DNA of 64,000 bases from Pseudoduganella plicata (GTDB lineage Bacteria; Pseudomonadota; Gammaproteobacteria; Burkholderiales; Burkholderiaceae_D), in contig NZ_CP038026.1 of the NCBI RefSeq assembly GCF_004421005.1, positions 4,464,001-4,528,000 on the forward strand. The letters are read 5' to 3'. The translations under genes were made by a program, and so were the position numbers. Below the pieces are notes generated by a model that had not been told where the DNA came from, did not search any database, and was given only the letters and a program-made list of their open reading frames with translations. Each line of letters starts with the position of its first letter. Positions within the stretch are counted from its first letter, which is position 1. Positions 1-11,709 of the stretch are shown here, piece by piece.

Positions 1-1149
1 CTTGCCCTCGACGTTCGACACGATGTGCTGCACGTGCGAGTATTTTTCGATGACCATGCGGTCCGTGACCTTCACGCTGCCCGTCTCGGAGATGCGGCCC
101 AGGTCATTGCGCGCCAGGTCGATCAGCATTACGTGCTCGGCGATCTCTTTCGGATCGGCCAGCAGTTCCTCGGCCAGTTGCGCATCCTTCTCCGGCGTGG
201 CGCCGCGCGGGCGGGTGCCGGCGATCGGGCGCAAGGTGACTTTCTTCTCGCCGTCGGGCAGTGTCTCGTTGCGGACCAGGATCTCCGGCGACGCACCGAC
301 GATCTGCATGTCGCCGAAATTGTAGTAGTACATGTACGGCGACGGATTCAGCGACCGCAGCGCGCGGTACAGCGTCAGCGGCGAATCGACGTAGGGCTTC
401 CTGATGCGCTGGCCGATCTGCACCTGCATCAGGTCCCCGGCCATCACGTATTCATGGGCTTTCGCGACGGCCTTCAGGTAGTCTTCCTTGGGGAAGTCGC
501 GGATGATGTCGGTCCGTACGGAGGACGACGTGACGGGCGCATCGACTCCGCGCCGCAGCAGCGCGCGCAGCTCTTTCAGCCGCACGCGCGCCTTGTCGAA
601 CGACTCCGGCTGCGTGGTGTCGGCATACACGATCAGATACAGCTTGCCGGACAGGTTGTCGATGACAGCCAGTTCTTCCGTCACCATCAGCTGGATATCC
701 GGCAGGCCCAGGTCGTCCTTTTGAGCCGTGCCGGCCAGCTTCTTCTCGATATGGCGCACGGTGTCGTAGCCGAAGTAGCCGGCCAGGCCGCCGCAGAAGC
801 GCGGCATGCCGGGGCGCAGCGCGACCTTGAAGCGGGCCTGGTACTGCTCGATGAACTCGAGGGGATTGCCGTCGTGCGTCTCGACGACTTCACCGTTTTT
901 GACGATCTCGGTATGGCTGCCGTACGTGCGCAGCACCGTTTTCGCCGGCAGGCCGATAAACGAGAAACGGCCGAAGCGTTCGCCGCCGACGACGGACTCC
1001 AGCAGGAAGGTGTTCTTGCCCGTGTTCTGCGTCTGCGCGAGCTTGAGGTACAGCGACAGCGGTGTTTCCAGGTCGGCAAAGGCTTCCGCGATCAGGGGGA
1101 TACGGTTATAGCCTTGCGTGGCCAGCGATCGGAATTCGAGTTCGGTCAT
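1..1149 (-). CDS. trpE: Anthranilate synthase component I (partial, C-terminus off the left edge)
   Basis: Makes anthranilate from chorismate with the TrpG amidotransferase, the first committed step of tryptophan synthesis. The minus-strand frame opens with MTELEFRSLATQGYNRIPL and stays open for 383 codons to the window edge, about three quarters of a usual TrpE of about 500 residues. Typical family segments are visible: a FGRFSFIG stretch near residue 60, GGLAGYFGYDTVRH near 123, the SPYMYYYNFGD stretch, and the chorismate-binding core with RPIAGTRPRG followed by HVMLIDLARNDLGR. The start at 1149 is preceded by a GGAGAG Shine-Dalgarno sequence. It lies downstream of rpe and gph, the usual Burkholderiales order, and behind a Trp-rich leader peptide, so attenuation control is likely. 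Confidence 0.95.
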   Translation of the reverse strand, partial: MTELEFRSLATQGYNRIPLIAEAFADLETPLSLYLKLAQTQNTGKNTFLLESVVGGERFGRFSFIGLPAKTVLRTYGSHTEIVKNGEVVETHDGNPLEFIEQYQARFKVALRPGMPRFCGGLAGYFGYDTVRHIEKKLAGTAQKDDLGLPDIQLMVTEELAVIDNLSGKLYLIVYADTTQPESFDKARVRLKELRALLRRGVDAPVTSSSVRTDIIRDFPKEDYLKAVAKAHEYVMAGDLMQVQIGQRIRKPYVDSPLTLYRALRSLNPSPYMYYYNFGDMQIVGASPEILVRNETLPDGEKKVTLRPIAGTRPRGATPEKDAQLAEELLADPKEIAEHVMLIDLARNDLGRISETGSVKVTDRMVIEKYSHVQHIVSNVEGK

Positions 1150-1227
1150 GGTTCTCTCCAATCCGCCACGCTTCGAGTGTGGTGGTGGCGGTGAGGTTCA
1201 ACAAACCTGCCGGGAGCGAGCGGGATG

Positions 1228-1257
1228 AAAATGCGCCAAGCAGACAAACTAAGCGCA
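1228..1257 (-). promoter_or_regulatory. Candidate attenuator stem between trpL and trpE
   Basis: On the minus strand TGCGC (1257-1253) can pair with GCGCA (1236-1232), and TTTT follows directly (1231-1228). This is a plausible 3:4 terminator of a trp attenuator because it lies after the Trp-rich leader peptide and before trpE. The stem is only five pairs with a long loop, so the real terminator may use other pairings. No folding was computed. Confidence 0.3.
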
Positions 1258-1308
1258 ATGGTCGAGCACAACTCCGACGGCAGCAATCTGGGGGCTTTTC
1301 AGCCTGAC

Positions 1309-1395
1309 TTATGCAGTCCAGGATTGCCAGCGTCGCCACAGCCAGGCCTCAATCGAGCCTTGGTGAGTAACGTTGTGTCGTTTGTTGAGGAACAT
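1309..1395 (-). CDS. trpL: trp operon leader peptide (28 residues)
   Basis: A short reading frame in the gph-trpE gap encodes 28 residues ending AWLWRRWQSWTA then TAA, with Trp at positions 18, 20, 23 and 26. Four Trp codons (UGG) within nine codons just ahead of trpE is the hallmark of a ribosome-mediated attenuation leader: when charged tRNA-Trp is scarce the ribosome stalls there and the trpE transcript is not terminated. The gap holds about 160 nt between the leader stop and trpE, enough for alternative stems. No strong Shine-Dalgarno sequence precedes the ATG, which is the main weakness. Family knowledge: such leaders occur before trpE in several proteobacteria; the function here is inferred from position and codon content. 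Confidence 0.8.
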   Translation of the reverse strand: MFLNKRHNVTHQGSIEAWLWRRWQSWTA

Positions 1396-1416
1396 GACAG
1401 GAGTAAGGAGCCTGAG

Positions 1417-2166
1417 TTAAGTCGGTTCTGCGGTGTTGTTGTCGGTACCGTTGTCGATACCGTTGTCGGTACTGTTGTGCAAGCCAATCAATCTTGCCGC
1501 GTGCAGCAGCGTGTCAACTATACCATCGGAATCCGTTTTATGTATAGCTTCGCCGTGGTTATAACCATACGGCACCGTCAGCACGGGGCAGCCCGCCGCG
1601 CGGGCCGCTTGCGCGTCGTTGGACGAATCGCCGATCGCCACGACCTGCGCCGGCGGCAGGCCGAAGAACTCGCACGCCTTCAGCAGCGGCATCGGGTCCG
1701 GCTTCTTCTTCGGGAAGGAGTCGCCGCCGTAGATGACCTCGAAATAGCCGTCCAGTTCCTTCAGCTTCAGCAGCGGCAGCGCGAACGCCAGCGGCTTGTT
1801 GGTGACGCAGGCCAGACGCAGACCCGCCCCTTTCAGCTCGGCCAAGCCGGCGGCGACGTCGGGATACAGCGTGCTGTGATGACCATTGATGGCCAGGTAG
1901 TGGCGCTGGTAGGCATCCATCGCTTCCACGAAGTGACGCTCGATGCCGGCATCGTCATGGTCCAGCGCGAGCACACTGCGGATCAGGTTTTCCGAACCCT
2001 TGCCGACCATGTTCTTGATCTGTTCGGCCGTGATGGACGGCAGGCCCAGTTCCTCGCGCATGCGATTGATGGCAACGTGGAAGTCGGGCACGGTGTCGAG
2101 CATCGTGCCGTCCAGGTCGACGATGGCGGCGCGCACGCCGCACAGTGGGTGAGCGGCCGCCGTCAT
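1417..2166 (-). CDS. gph: Phosphoglycolate phosphatase, HAD family
   Basis: Dephosphorylates 2-phosphoglycolate, a by-product of DNA repair or oxygenase activity. The 249-residue protein has HAD motif I DLDGT (residues 18-22, nucleophile Asp18), motif II in ACVTNKPL, the KKPDP Lys region and motif IV GDSSNDAQAA. It starts directly after the rpe stop codon, so the two are co-translated. The C-terminus is odd: after the HAD domain ends near residue 230 it runs into a polar tail with NSTDNGIDNGTDNNTAEPT, encoded by a 12-bp tandem DNA repeat. Gene order rpe-gph-trpE is the usual one in this group and supports the assignment. Confidence 0.93.
   Translation of the reverse strand: MTAAAHPLCGVRAAIVDLDGTMLDTVPDFHVAINRMREELGLPSITAEQIKNMVGKGSENLIRSVLALDHDDAGIERHFVEAMDAYQRHYLAINGHHSTLYPDVAAGLAELKGAGLRLACVTNKPLAFALPLLKLKELDGYFEVIYGGDSFPKKKPDPMPLLKACEFFGLPPAQVVAIGDSSNDAQAARAAGCPVLTVPYGYNHGEAIHKTDSDGIVDTLLHAARLIGLHNSTDNGIDNGTDNNTAEPT
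1435..1480. repeat. 12-bp tandem repeat in the 3' end of gph
   Basis: Units of the form GTTGTCGGTACC recur three times with one or two changes (1438-1449, 1450-1461, 1462-1473), followed by a partial fourth copy. Because the unit is a multiple of three, copy-number change would lengthen or shorten the Asp-Asn-Gly-Thr tail of Gph without a frameshift. Confidence 0.8.
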
Positions 2167-2832
2167 TTATACCCCCGCCAGTTCGGCGCGCATCGCGTCG
2201 ATGACGGCCTTGTAGTCGGGCTGGCCGAAGATGGCCGAGCCGGCGACAAACGTATCCGCGCCCGCCCTGGCGGCGGCGGCGATATTGTCGACCTTGATGC
2301 CGCCATCGACTTCCAGCAGGATGTCGCGGCCCGATTCGTCGATCAGCCGACGCGCCTGGGCGATCTTCACCAGCGTCTGCGGGATGAACGACTGGCCACC
2401 GAAGCCCGGATTCACCGACATCAGCAGGATCATGTCGACCTTGTCCATCACGTGCTCCAGGTAGGACAGCGGCGTGGCCGGATTGAACACGAGGCCGGCC
2501 TTGCAGCCGTTATCGCGGATCAGCTGCAGCGAGCGGTCGATGTGGTCGGACGCTTCCGGGTGGAAGGTGATGATGTTGGCACCGGCCTTGGCGAAGTCGG
2601 GAATGATGCGGTCGACCGGCTTGACCATCAGGTGCACGTCGATGGGCACCTGCACGTGCGGGCGGATCGCCTGGCAAACCAGCGGGCCGACAGTCAGATT
2701 CGGCACATAATGGTTGTCCATCACGTCGAAATGGATGATGTCGGCGCCGGCGGCGACGACGTTTCTCACTTCCTCGCCCAGGCGGGCGAAGTCGGCGGAC
2801 AGGATGCTGGGGGCGATGCGGAAAGTAGTCAT
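2167..2832 (-). CDS. rpe: Ribulose-phosphate 3-epimerase
   Basis: Interconverts ribulose 5-phosphate and xylulose 5-phosphate in the pentose phosphate pathway. The 221-residue protein is full length for this TIM-barrel family. Visible signatures are the N-terminal IAPSILSADFARLGEE, HFDVMDNHYVPNLT with metal/catalytic Asp, DVHLMV, the loop VNPGFGGQSFI and the phosphate-binding DGGI and AGSAIFG segments near the end. It is the first gene of an rpe-gph unit leading to the trp genes, and is divergent from apaG with a 176-bp gap that should hold both promoters. Confidence 0.96.
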   Translation of the reverse strand: MTTFRIAPSILSADFARLGEEVRNVVAAGADIIHFDVMDNHYVPNLTVGPLVCQAIRPHVQVPIDVHLMVKPVDRIIPDFAKAGANIITFHPEASDHIDRSLQLIRDNGCKAGLVFNPATPLSYLEHVMDKVDMILLMSVNPGFGGQSFIPQTLVKIAQARRLIDESGRDILLEVDGGIKVDNIAAAARAGADTFVAGSAIFGQPDYKAVIDAMRAELAGV

Positions 2833-3008
2833 GACGCTCTGCTGAAAGAAAGATGCGCTATTTTACGCTGCGGTGGCACCGTGTGCGACGCGCGCCTTGC
2901 GTCCCGGGACGAATTGCGGTGCAATGGACAACCGCGATAGCAAAACGCCATATTTGAATTTTCGGCATAATTGCAGGTCTGATACCATGCACCAACCAAG
3001 GAATATCG

Positions 3009-3383
3009 ATGGCCCAATATGAATTCGCCGTGTCCGTGCGGACGCAGTACCTGCCCGAGCAGTCGGACCCCGAGCGTACCAACTTCGTGTTCACGTATTC
3101 GATCACGATCAAGAACACGGGCACGGTGGCCGCGCAGCTGATCTCGCGCCACTGGATCATCACCGATGCGAACAACCATATCCAGGAAGTGCGCGGACTG
3201 GGTGTCGTCGGCCATCAGCCGTTGCTGCAGCCGGGCGAGCAGTTCGAGTACACGAGCGGCACGCAGCTGCGTACACCGCAGGGCTCGATGGTGGGCGAGT
3301 ATTTCTGCGTGGCCGAGGATGGCCACCAGTTCGAAGCCAAGATTCCGGAATTCGTGCTGTCGCTGCCGCGCACGCTGCACTGA
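3009..3383 (+). CDS. apaG: ApaG protein (DUF525 fold)
   Basis: A 124-residue single-domain protein matching ApaG, an Fn3-like beta-sandwich protein linked in enterobacteria to Co2+ and Mg2+ phenotypes and often neighbour of apaH/ksgA. The family core is visible: VFTYSITIKNTG, then AAQLISRHWIITDAN, VRGLGVVGHQPLLQPGE and SMVGEYFCVAEDG. The molecular function of the family is not firmly established. It is monocistronic here: it is divergent from rpe, and the next gene downstream is on the opposite strand. Confidence 0.93.
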   Translation: MAQYEFAVSVRTQYLPEQSDPERTNFVFTYSITIKNTGTVAAQLISRHWIITDANNHIQEVRGLGVVGHQPLLQPGEQFEYTSGTQLRTPQGSMVGEYFCVAEDGHQFEAKIPEFVLSLPRTLH

Positions 3384-3408
3384 GCCGGATTTACCGGCCT
3401 GCCTTATA

Positions 3409-3528
3409 TTATTCGGGCCGATCCGGCTTGCGCACAGGCGGCGCCTTTTTCTTGCGCGGCATCGTCCACCAGACGATAAAGACCAGCAGGAACAGCGCCA
3501 CCAATGCTTCCAACATCAGATACCACAT
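3409..3528 (-). CDS. Small single-pass membrane protein (39 residues)
   Basis: A minus-strand reading frame opens MWYLMLEALVALFLL and continues through a hydrophobic stretch (residues 2-23, rich in Leu, Val and Trp) into a basic tail with PRKKKAPP, ending RPE. An excellent Shine-Dalgarno GGAGG lies six bases ahead of the ATG. The gene sits between apaG and mltA, and its start region lies 9 bp from the mltA start on the other strand. The hydrophobic segment followed by a Lys/Arg-rich tail predicts an N-out/C-in single span. I do not recognise a family; function unknown. A coding role is supported by the ribosome site and the clean membrane-protein composition. Confidence 0.7.
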   Translation of the reverse strand: MWYLMLEALVALFLLVFIVWWTMPRKKKAPPVRKPDRPE

Positions 3529-3537
3529 ACCGCCTCC

Positions 3538-4764
3538 ATGTCATTTGCCCACGCCAGTCTAACCCGTTCCGCCCGTCCGCTGGCACTGGTCGGCGCCATT
3601 GTCGCCATATTGGCTGGCTGCGCCGCGCCACCACCGCCTGCACCGCAGGTGCCGCAGCCTGTGCCCCAGCCTGACCCCCAGCCTGTGCCCCCGCCTCAGC
3701 CGGCGCCGCCGGCGCCGCCTCCAAAGACAGGTTTCGTCCCGGCGACGTATGCCGATCTGCCGGGCTGGGCAACCGACGACCTGCGGTCCGTCTGGCCGGC
3801 CTTCCTGTCCTCGTGCAGCGTGCTGGGCAAGCGGGCCGAGTGGCAGGAGTCGTGCAAGATCGCGCGCACGGTGGACAAGCGCAGCGAGCCGGCCATCCGG
3901 CTGTTCTTCGAGACGTTTCTGCAGCCGCAGCGTGTCATCGCGGCCGATGGCAGCGGCACCGGTCTCGTCACCGGGTATTACGAAGCACAGCTGCGCGGCT
4001 CGCGCCGCCAGGCCGGCGCCTACCAGACGCCTTTATATAAAGTGCCGGACGATCTGCTGACGGTCGACCTGACCGGCGTCTACCCCGACCTGAAGGGCAA
4101 GCGCCTGCGCGGAAGAGTGCAGGGCAAAAAGGTGGTGCCCTATGCCAGCCGGGCGGAAATCGCCAGCGCCGGCTTTCCGGGCAAGGAGCTGCTGTGGGTG
4201 GACGATCCTGTCGAGGCCTTCTTCCTGGAAGTGCAGGGCTCAGGGCGCGTGCAGCTCGATTCCGGCGAGACGGTGCGCGTGGCGTACGGCGACCAGAACG
4301 GTCACCCGTATAAATCGATCGGCAAGTGGCTGGTCGAGCAGGGCGAGCTGACGGCCGAGCAGGCGACGGCGCAGGGCATCAAGGCGTGGATCGCCGAGCA
4401 CCCGTCGCGCCGGCAGGAGCTGTTCAACGCCAACCCCAGCTATGTGTTCTTCCGCGAAGAGAAGCTTCCCGATCCGAGCGTGGGGCCAAAAGGATCGCTC
4501 GGCGTGCCGCTGACGCCGCAACGCTCCGTTGCGATCGACGCGACCCAGATTCCGCTGGGCGCGCCGCTGTTCCTGGATACGACGCAGGCGGGCAGCGACG
4601 TGCCGATGCAGCGCCTCGTGATGGCGCAGGACACGGGCGGCGCCATCCGGGGCGCCATCCGCGTCGACTTCTTCTTCGGCTTCGGCCCGGAGGCGGCCGA
4701 CAACGCCGGCCGCATGAAGCAGCGCGGCCAGGTGTGGGTACTGCTGCCGAAGGCTACGCAGTAA
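3538..4764 (+). CDS. mltA: Membrane-bound lytic murein transglycosylase A
   Basis: Cleaves peptidoglycan glycan strands to 1,6-anhydro-MurNAc ends at the inner face of the outer membrane. The 408-residue protein starts with a lipoprotein signal ending ILAGC (Cys lipidated), then a Pro-rich linker of about 35 residues of PQPVPQPDP type, then the MltA domain (FLQPQRV, GLVTGYYEAQLRGS) and a C-terminal 3D domain with QDTGGAIRGAIRVDFFFGFG, carrying the catalytic Asp region. The reading frame is open far upstream; the ATG at 3538 was chosen because it places the lipobox correctly. No good ribosome site is visible before it, so translation may be weak or start elsewhere. Confidence 0.92.
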   Translation: MSFAHASLTRSARPLALVGAIVAILAGCAAPPPPAPQVPQPVPQPDPQPVPPPQPAPPAPPPKTGFVPATYADLPGWATDDLRSVWPAFLSSCSVLGKRAEWQESCKIARTVDKRSEPAIRLFFETFLQPQRVIAADGSGTGLVTGYYEAQLRGSRRQAGAYQTPLYKVPDDLLTVDLTGVYPDLKGKRLRGRVQGKKVVPYASRAEIASAGFPGKELLWVDDPVEAFFLEVQGSGRVQLDSGETVRVAYGDQNGHPYKSIGKWLVEQGELTAEQATAQGIKAWIAEHPSRRQELFNANPSYVFFREEKLPDPSVGPKGSLGVPLTPQRSVAIDATQIPLGAPLFLDTTQAGSDVPMQRLVMAQDTGGAIRGAIRVDFFFGFGPEAADNAGRMKQRGQVWVLLPKATQ

Positions 4765-4778
4765 GCGTCAACTGAGCG

Positions 4779-5219
4779 TCAACGCAGCACGAGCACCGGC
4801 AGGTGCGTGTGCGCCAGCACCTTCTGCGTCTCGCTGCCGAGGAACAGTTTGTTCAGGCCCTTGCGGCCGTGGGAGGCCATCAGGATGATGTCGCAGTGGT
4901 GCTTTTCCGCGGCCGCGACGATTTCTTCGTAAGGGCTGTGCGAGTTGGCCACGACCCCTTCGAACGCAATCCCGGCCGCTGCGGCCGCGGCGGCGACCTT
5001 GTCCAGATGGCTGGTCGCGGCCACGCTCGCCTGGGTATCGAAGACCTCCGCATCGGGAATGACAGCCCCGTCCATCGCTATCGGCGTGAACGGGAAGGGC
5101 TGCACGACCGAGACACCGACGATCCGCGCGCCGTGCACGCGGGCGAATTCGACGGCGATGGCAGTCGCTTTTTCCGACAGCTCCGAGCCGTCGGTGGGCA
5201 GCAGGATACTCTTGAACAT
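4779..5219 (-). CDS. Universal stress protein, UspA family
   Basis: A 146-residue single Usp domain: FKSILLPTDGSELSEKA at the start (ATP-site Asp), and the nucleotide-binding loop ILMASHGRKGLNKLFLGSETQKVLAHTHLPVLVLR, i.e. the G-2x-G-9x-G-(S/T) pattern of ATP-binding members. The frame opens ten codons further upstream, but the ATG at 5219 has an AAGGGAG ribosome site and gives the conserved MFKSILLPTDGS start. It is divergent from the enoyl-CoA hydratase. The specific stress role cannot be told from sequence. Confidence 0.93.
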   Translation of the reverse strand: MFKSILLPTDGSELSEKATAIAVEFARVHGARIVGVSVVQPFPFTPIAMDGAVIPDAEVFDTQASVAATSHLDKVAAAAAAAGIAFEGVVANSHSPYEEIVAAAEKHHCDIILMASHGRKGLNKLFLGSETQKVLAHTHLPVLVLR

Positions 5220-5376
5220 GGCGGACTCCCTTGTAAATATGTCAAGCACTCAGTGTAGGCCGGGTGCCGCGTCCGGGGCGCACGCTTTGGCTGCGCGCGG
5301 GGCGTGCTCAACCACCTGTCGGCACCCGTCTGACGCTACAATCCCTGGGTAACCGACACCCCTCGAGGAGACACGC

Positions 5377-6153
5377 ATGCAATATGAAGATCTGATCGTC
5401 GAAGTCCATGGCAAGGTTGCCCTGATCCGCCTTAACCGGCCGAAGGCGCTGAATGCGCTGAACGACAATATGATGAACGAGCTGGGCGAGGCGCTTGCCG
5501 CCTTCGACAAGGATGCACAGATCGGCTGCATCGTCCTGACGGGCAGCGAGAAGGCGTTCGCAGCCGGCGCGGATATCGTGGCAATGAAGGACTACACGTA
5601 CCAGGACACCTACCGCGACAACTACATCACCCGCAACTGGGAACATATCCTCAAGGTGCGCAAGCCCGTGATCGGCGCCGTCGCCGGTTACGCGCTGGGC
5701 GGCGGCTGCGAGCTGGCGATGATGTGCGACTTCCTGATCGCCGCGGATACGGCAAAGTTCGGCCAGCCGGAAATCAAGATCGGCGTCACGCCAGGCGCGG
5801 GCGCCACGCAGCGCCTGCCGCGCACCATCGGCAAATCGAAAGCGATGGATCTGCTGCTGACGGCGCGCACGATCGATGCAGTAGAAGCGGAGCGCATCGG
5901 CATCGTCTCGCGCGTCGTGCCGGCCGACCAGCTGATCGCGCAGGCGCTGGAAGCGGCCGACACGATCGCGGCAATGCCGCTGTCGGTGGCGATGATGATC
6001 AAGGATGCCGTCAATCGCGCCTTCGAGACGACGCTGACGGAAGGCGTCAACTACGAGCGCCGCCTGTTCCATGCCGCGTTCGGCACGCCGGCGCAGCGCG
6101 AGGGGATGTCGGCCTTCATCGAAAAGCGCTTGCCAAAGTTCGAGGGACTTTGA
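5377..6153 (+). CDS. Enoyl-CoA hydratase
   Basis: Hydrates trans-2-enoyl-CoA to 3-hydroxyacyl-CoA in fatty-acid or aromatic-acid beta-oxidation. The 258-residue crotonase-fold protein shows LNRPKALNALN, the oxyanion-hole segment FAAGADIVAMKD, and GYALGGGCELAMMCDFLIAAD followed by FGQPEIKIGVTPGAGATQRL, carrying both catalytic Glu residues of active hydratases. A strong GAGGAGA ribosome site precedes the ATG. No other beta-oxidation genes adjoin it, so the physiological substrate is open. The stop codon abuts the -10 box of a putative rRNA promoter. Confidence 0.93.
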   Translation: MQYEDLIVEVHGKVALIRLNRPKALNALNDNMMNELGEALAAFDKDAQIGCIVLTGSEKAFAAGADIVAMKDYTYQDTYRDNYITRNWEHILKVRKPVIGAVAGYALGGGCELAMMCDFLIAADTAKFGQPEIKIGVTPGAGATQRLPRTIGKSKAMDLLLTARTIDAVEAERIGIVSRVVPADQLIAQALEAADTIAAMPLSVAMMIKDAVNRAFETTLTEGVNYERRLFHAAFGTPAQREGMSAFIEKRLPKFEGL

Positions 6154-6159
6154 TATGCT
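6130..6159 (+). promoter_or_regulatory. Putative upstream promoter P1 of rRNA operon 1
   Basis: TTGCCA (6130-6135), 18-bp spacer, TATGCT (6154-6159), then a GC-rich TCTGTCCCT discriminator. The -35 lies inside the hydratase gene and the -10 directly follows its TGA. The same arrangement at the same relative place before operons 2 and 3 supports it; activity is inferred. Confidence 0.5.
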
Positions 6160-6228
6160 TCTGTCCCTCGCAGCAACGCAGCTGTCATGAAAATGAAACA
6201 AGCGCGCTGATGTGAAGAAAAGAGAAGC

Positions 6229-6257
6229 TTGACGAAACGCACGAATGACCGCATAAT
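6229..6257 (+). promoter_or_regulatory. Main sigma-70 promoter P2 of rRNA operon 1
   Basis: TTGACG (6229-6234), exactly 17 bp, CATAAT (6252-6257), preceded by an A-rich tract (GAAGAAAAGAGAAG) like an UP element. The identical boxes and spacing occur before operons 2 and 3. Confidence 0.8.
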
Positions 6258-6333
6258 CTCGCTTCTCTGCTGCTGACAAACACAACGATTTGTCGGGTTC
6301 CGAAAGGATCGCAGCAAGCGCCTCCGGGCAGAA

Positions 6334-6343
6334 TTCTTTAACA
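6334..6343 (+). promoter_or_regulatory. Leader boxA antitermination site, rRNA operon 1
   Basis: TTCTTTAACA closely matches the boxA core bound by NusB/NusE. The same sequence is in the leaders of operons 2 and 3 and recurs in each tRNA-Ala to 23S spacer. Confidence 0.75.
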
Positions 6344-6348
6344 ATCAA

Positions 6349-6374
6349 CAGTCGATAAGTGTGGGCGTTTGATG
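6349..6374 (+). other. 5' arm of the 16S precursor processing stem, rRNA operon 1
   Basis: This 26-nt leader segment (beginning CAGTCGATAAGTGTG) is complementary to 8074-8099 just after the 16S gene, with only one G-U pair. The two would form the long stem cut by RNase III to free pre-16S. The same arms exist in operons 2 and 3. Confidence 0.85.
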
Positions 6375-6513
6375 TGAGTGTGCCCTGAACTTCGGTTCAG
6401 ATACTCAAAATATAGCATCAAACGCTTACACAAGTAATAAACGTGACCTCGCAAGAGGAACGTCAGTACTTGAGTGAGTGACCTCCGATAGCAGTATCGG
6501 AACAACAGAGATT

Positions 6514-8047
<1,534 letters not shown>

Positions 8048-8124
8048 GAGTCGGCACGGATCGCAAGATCGTGCATCAAACGCTCACACTTATCGACTGT
8101 TGTTAGAGAAACAGCAACAAGCGC

Positions 8125-8201
8125 GGGTCTGTAGCTCAGCTGGTTAGAGCACCGTGTTGATAACGCGGGGGTCGTTGGTTCGAGCCCAACCAGACCCACC
8201 A
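8125..8201 (+). tRNA. ileT: tRNA-Ile (GAU), operon 1 spacer
   Basis: A 77-nt cloverleaf with acceptor GGGTCTG/CAGACCC, anticodon loop TTGATAA with GAU, TTCGAGC T-loop and encoded CCA. It is the usual first spacer tRNA. Confidence 0.97.
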
Positions 8202-8211
8202 GGATTCATCC

Positions 8212-8287
8212 GGGGGATTAGCTCAGCTGGGAGAGCACCTGCTTTGCAAGCAGGGGGTCGTCGGTTCGATCCCGTCATCCTCCACCA
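8212..8287 (+). tRNA. alaT: tRNA-Ala (UGC), operon 1 spacer
   Basis: A 76-nt cloverleaf with acceptor GGGGGAT/ATCCTCC, anticodon loop TTTGCAA with UGC, TTCGATC T-loop and encoded CCA. It sits 10 nt after tRNA-Ile. Confidence 0.97.
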
Positions 8288-8361
8288 TCGCTTCTGTTGA
8301 AAGTCCAAACGCAAGTAATCAAGATACTTTCGTTTGATCTTTTAGAGATCACTGCTGTTTC

Positions 8362-8372
8362 GTTCTTTAACA
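8362..8372 (+). promoter_or_regulatory. Spacer boxA before 23S, operon 1
   Basis: GTTCTTTAACA in the tRNA-Ala to 23S spacer repeats the leader boxA, the usual second antitermination site. Confidence 0.7.
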
Positions 8373-8479
8373 ATCTGGAAGAAGTAAAGTTTTATTGAAT
8401 GCATGAGACATCATGTGTTCAGGGTAGTAATAAAGCTCATCAAAACACAGTAGTAAATGCTTGAACCGATAGCCGTCAA

Positions 8480-11368
<2,889 letters not shown>

Positions 11369-11484
11369 GACGGTTGTGGCAAGCATTTACCCTGTGTGAG
11401 CTTTAACGAGTATTACCCCAACTTTACTTCTTCCAGATTAAGCGCTGCCGTTGCCCAACAGGGAACGACAGCGTGTACAAGTCA

Positions 11485-11600
11485 TGCCTGATGACCATAG
11501 CAAGTCGGTCCCACCCCTTCCCATCCCGAACAGGACCGTGAAACGACTTTGCGCCGATGATAGTGCTGCAACCAGTGTGAAAGTAGGTTATCGTCAGGCT
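11485..11600 (+). rRNA. rrf: 5S ribosomal RNA, operon 1 proximal copy
   Basis: A 116-nt 5S with terminal helix GCCTGA/TCAGGC, the CATCCCGAACAGGACCGTGA loop and TGCGCCGATGATAGTG. It is identical to the 5S of operons 2 and 3 and is followed at once by a strong terminator. Confidence 0.97.
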
Positions 11601-11611
11601 GTTATACCGGG

Positions 11612-11645
11612 AAAGCCCGCTGCGCGATCGCAGCGGGCTTTTTCA
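11612..11645 (+). terminator. Intrinsic terminator after the first 5S of operon 1
   Basis: AAAGCCCGCTGCG and CGCAGCGGGCTTTTT form a 10-12 bp GC-rich stem closed by a short GAT-type loop and followed by a T run. It lies between the two 5S genes. Confidence 0.88.
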
Positions 11646-11709
11646 TTCAGGACTTCGTACACACAACCGGAATTCCGGCACCGCGCCGTATGCGCGAGCC
11701 AATCAGTCA

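Noticed and set aside
6154..6513. Mobile-element ends as the cause of the repeated rRNA blocks
   Set aside because: No transposase, no terminal inverted repeats and no target duplications were seen at the edges; the shared sequence begins at promoter elements.
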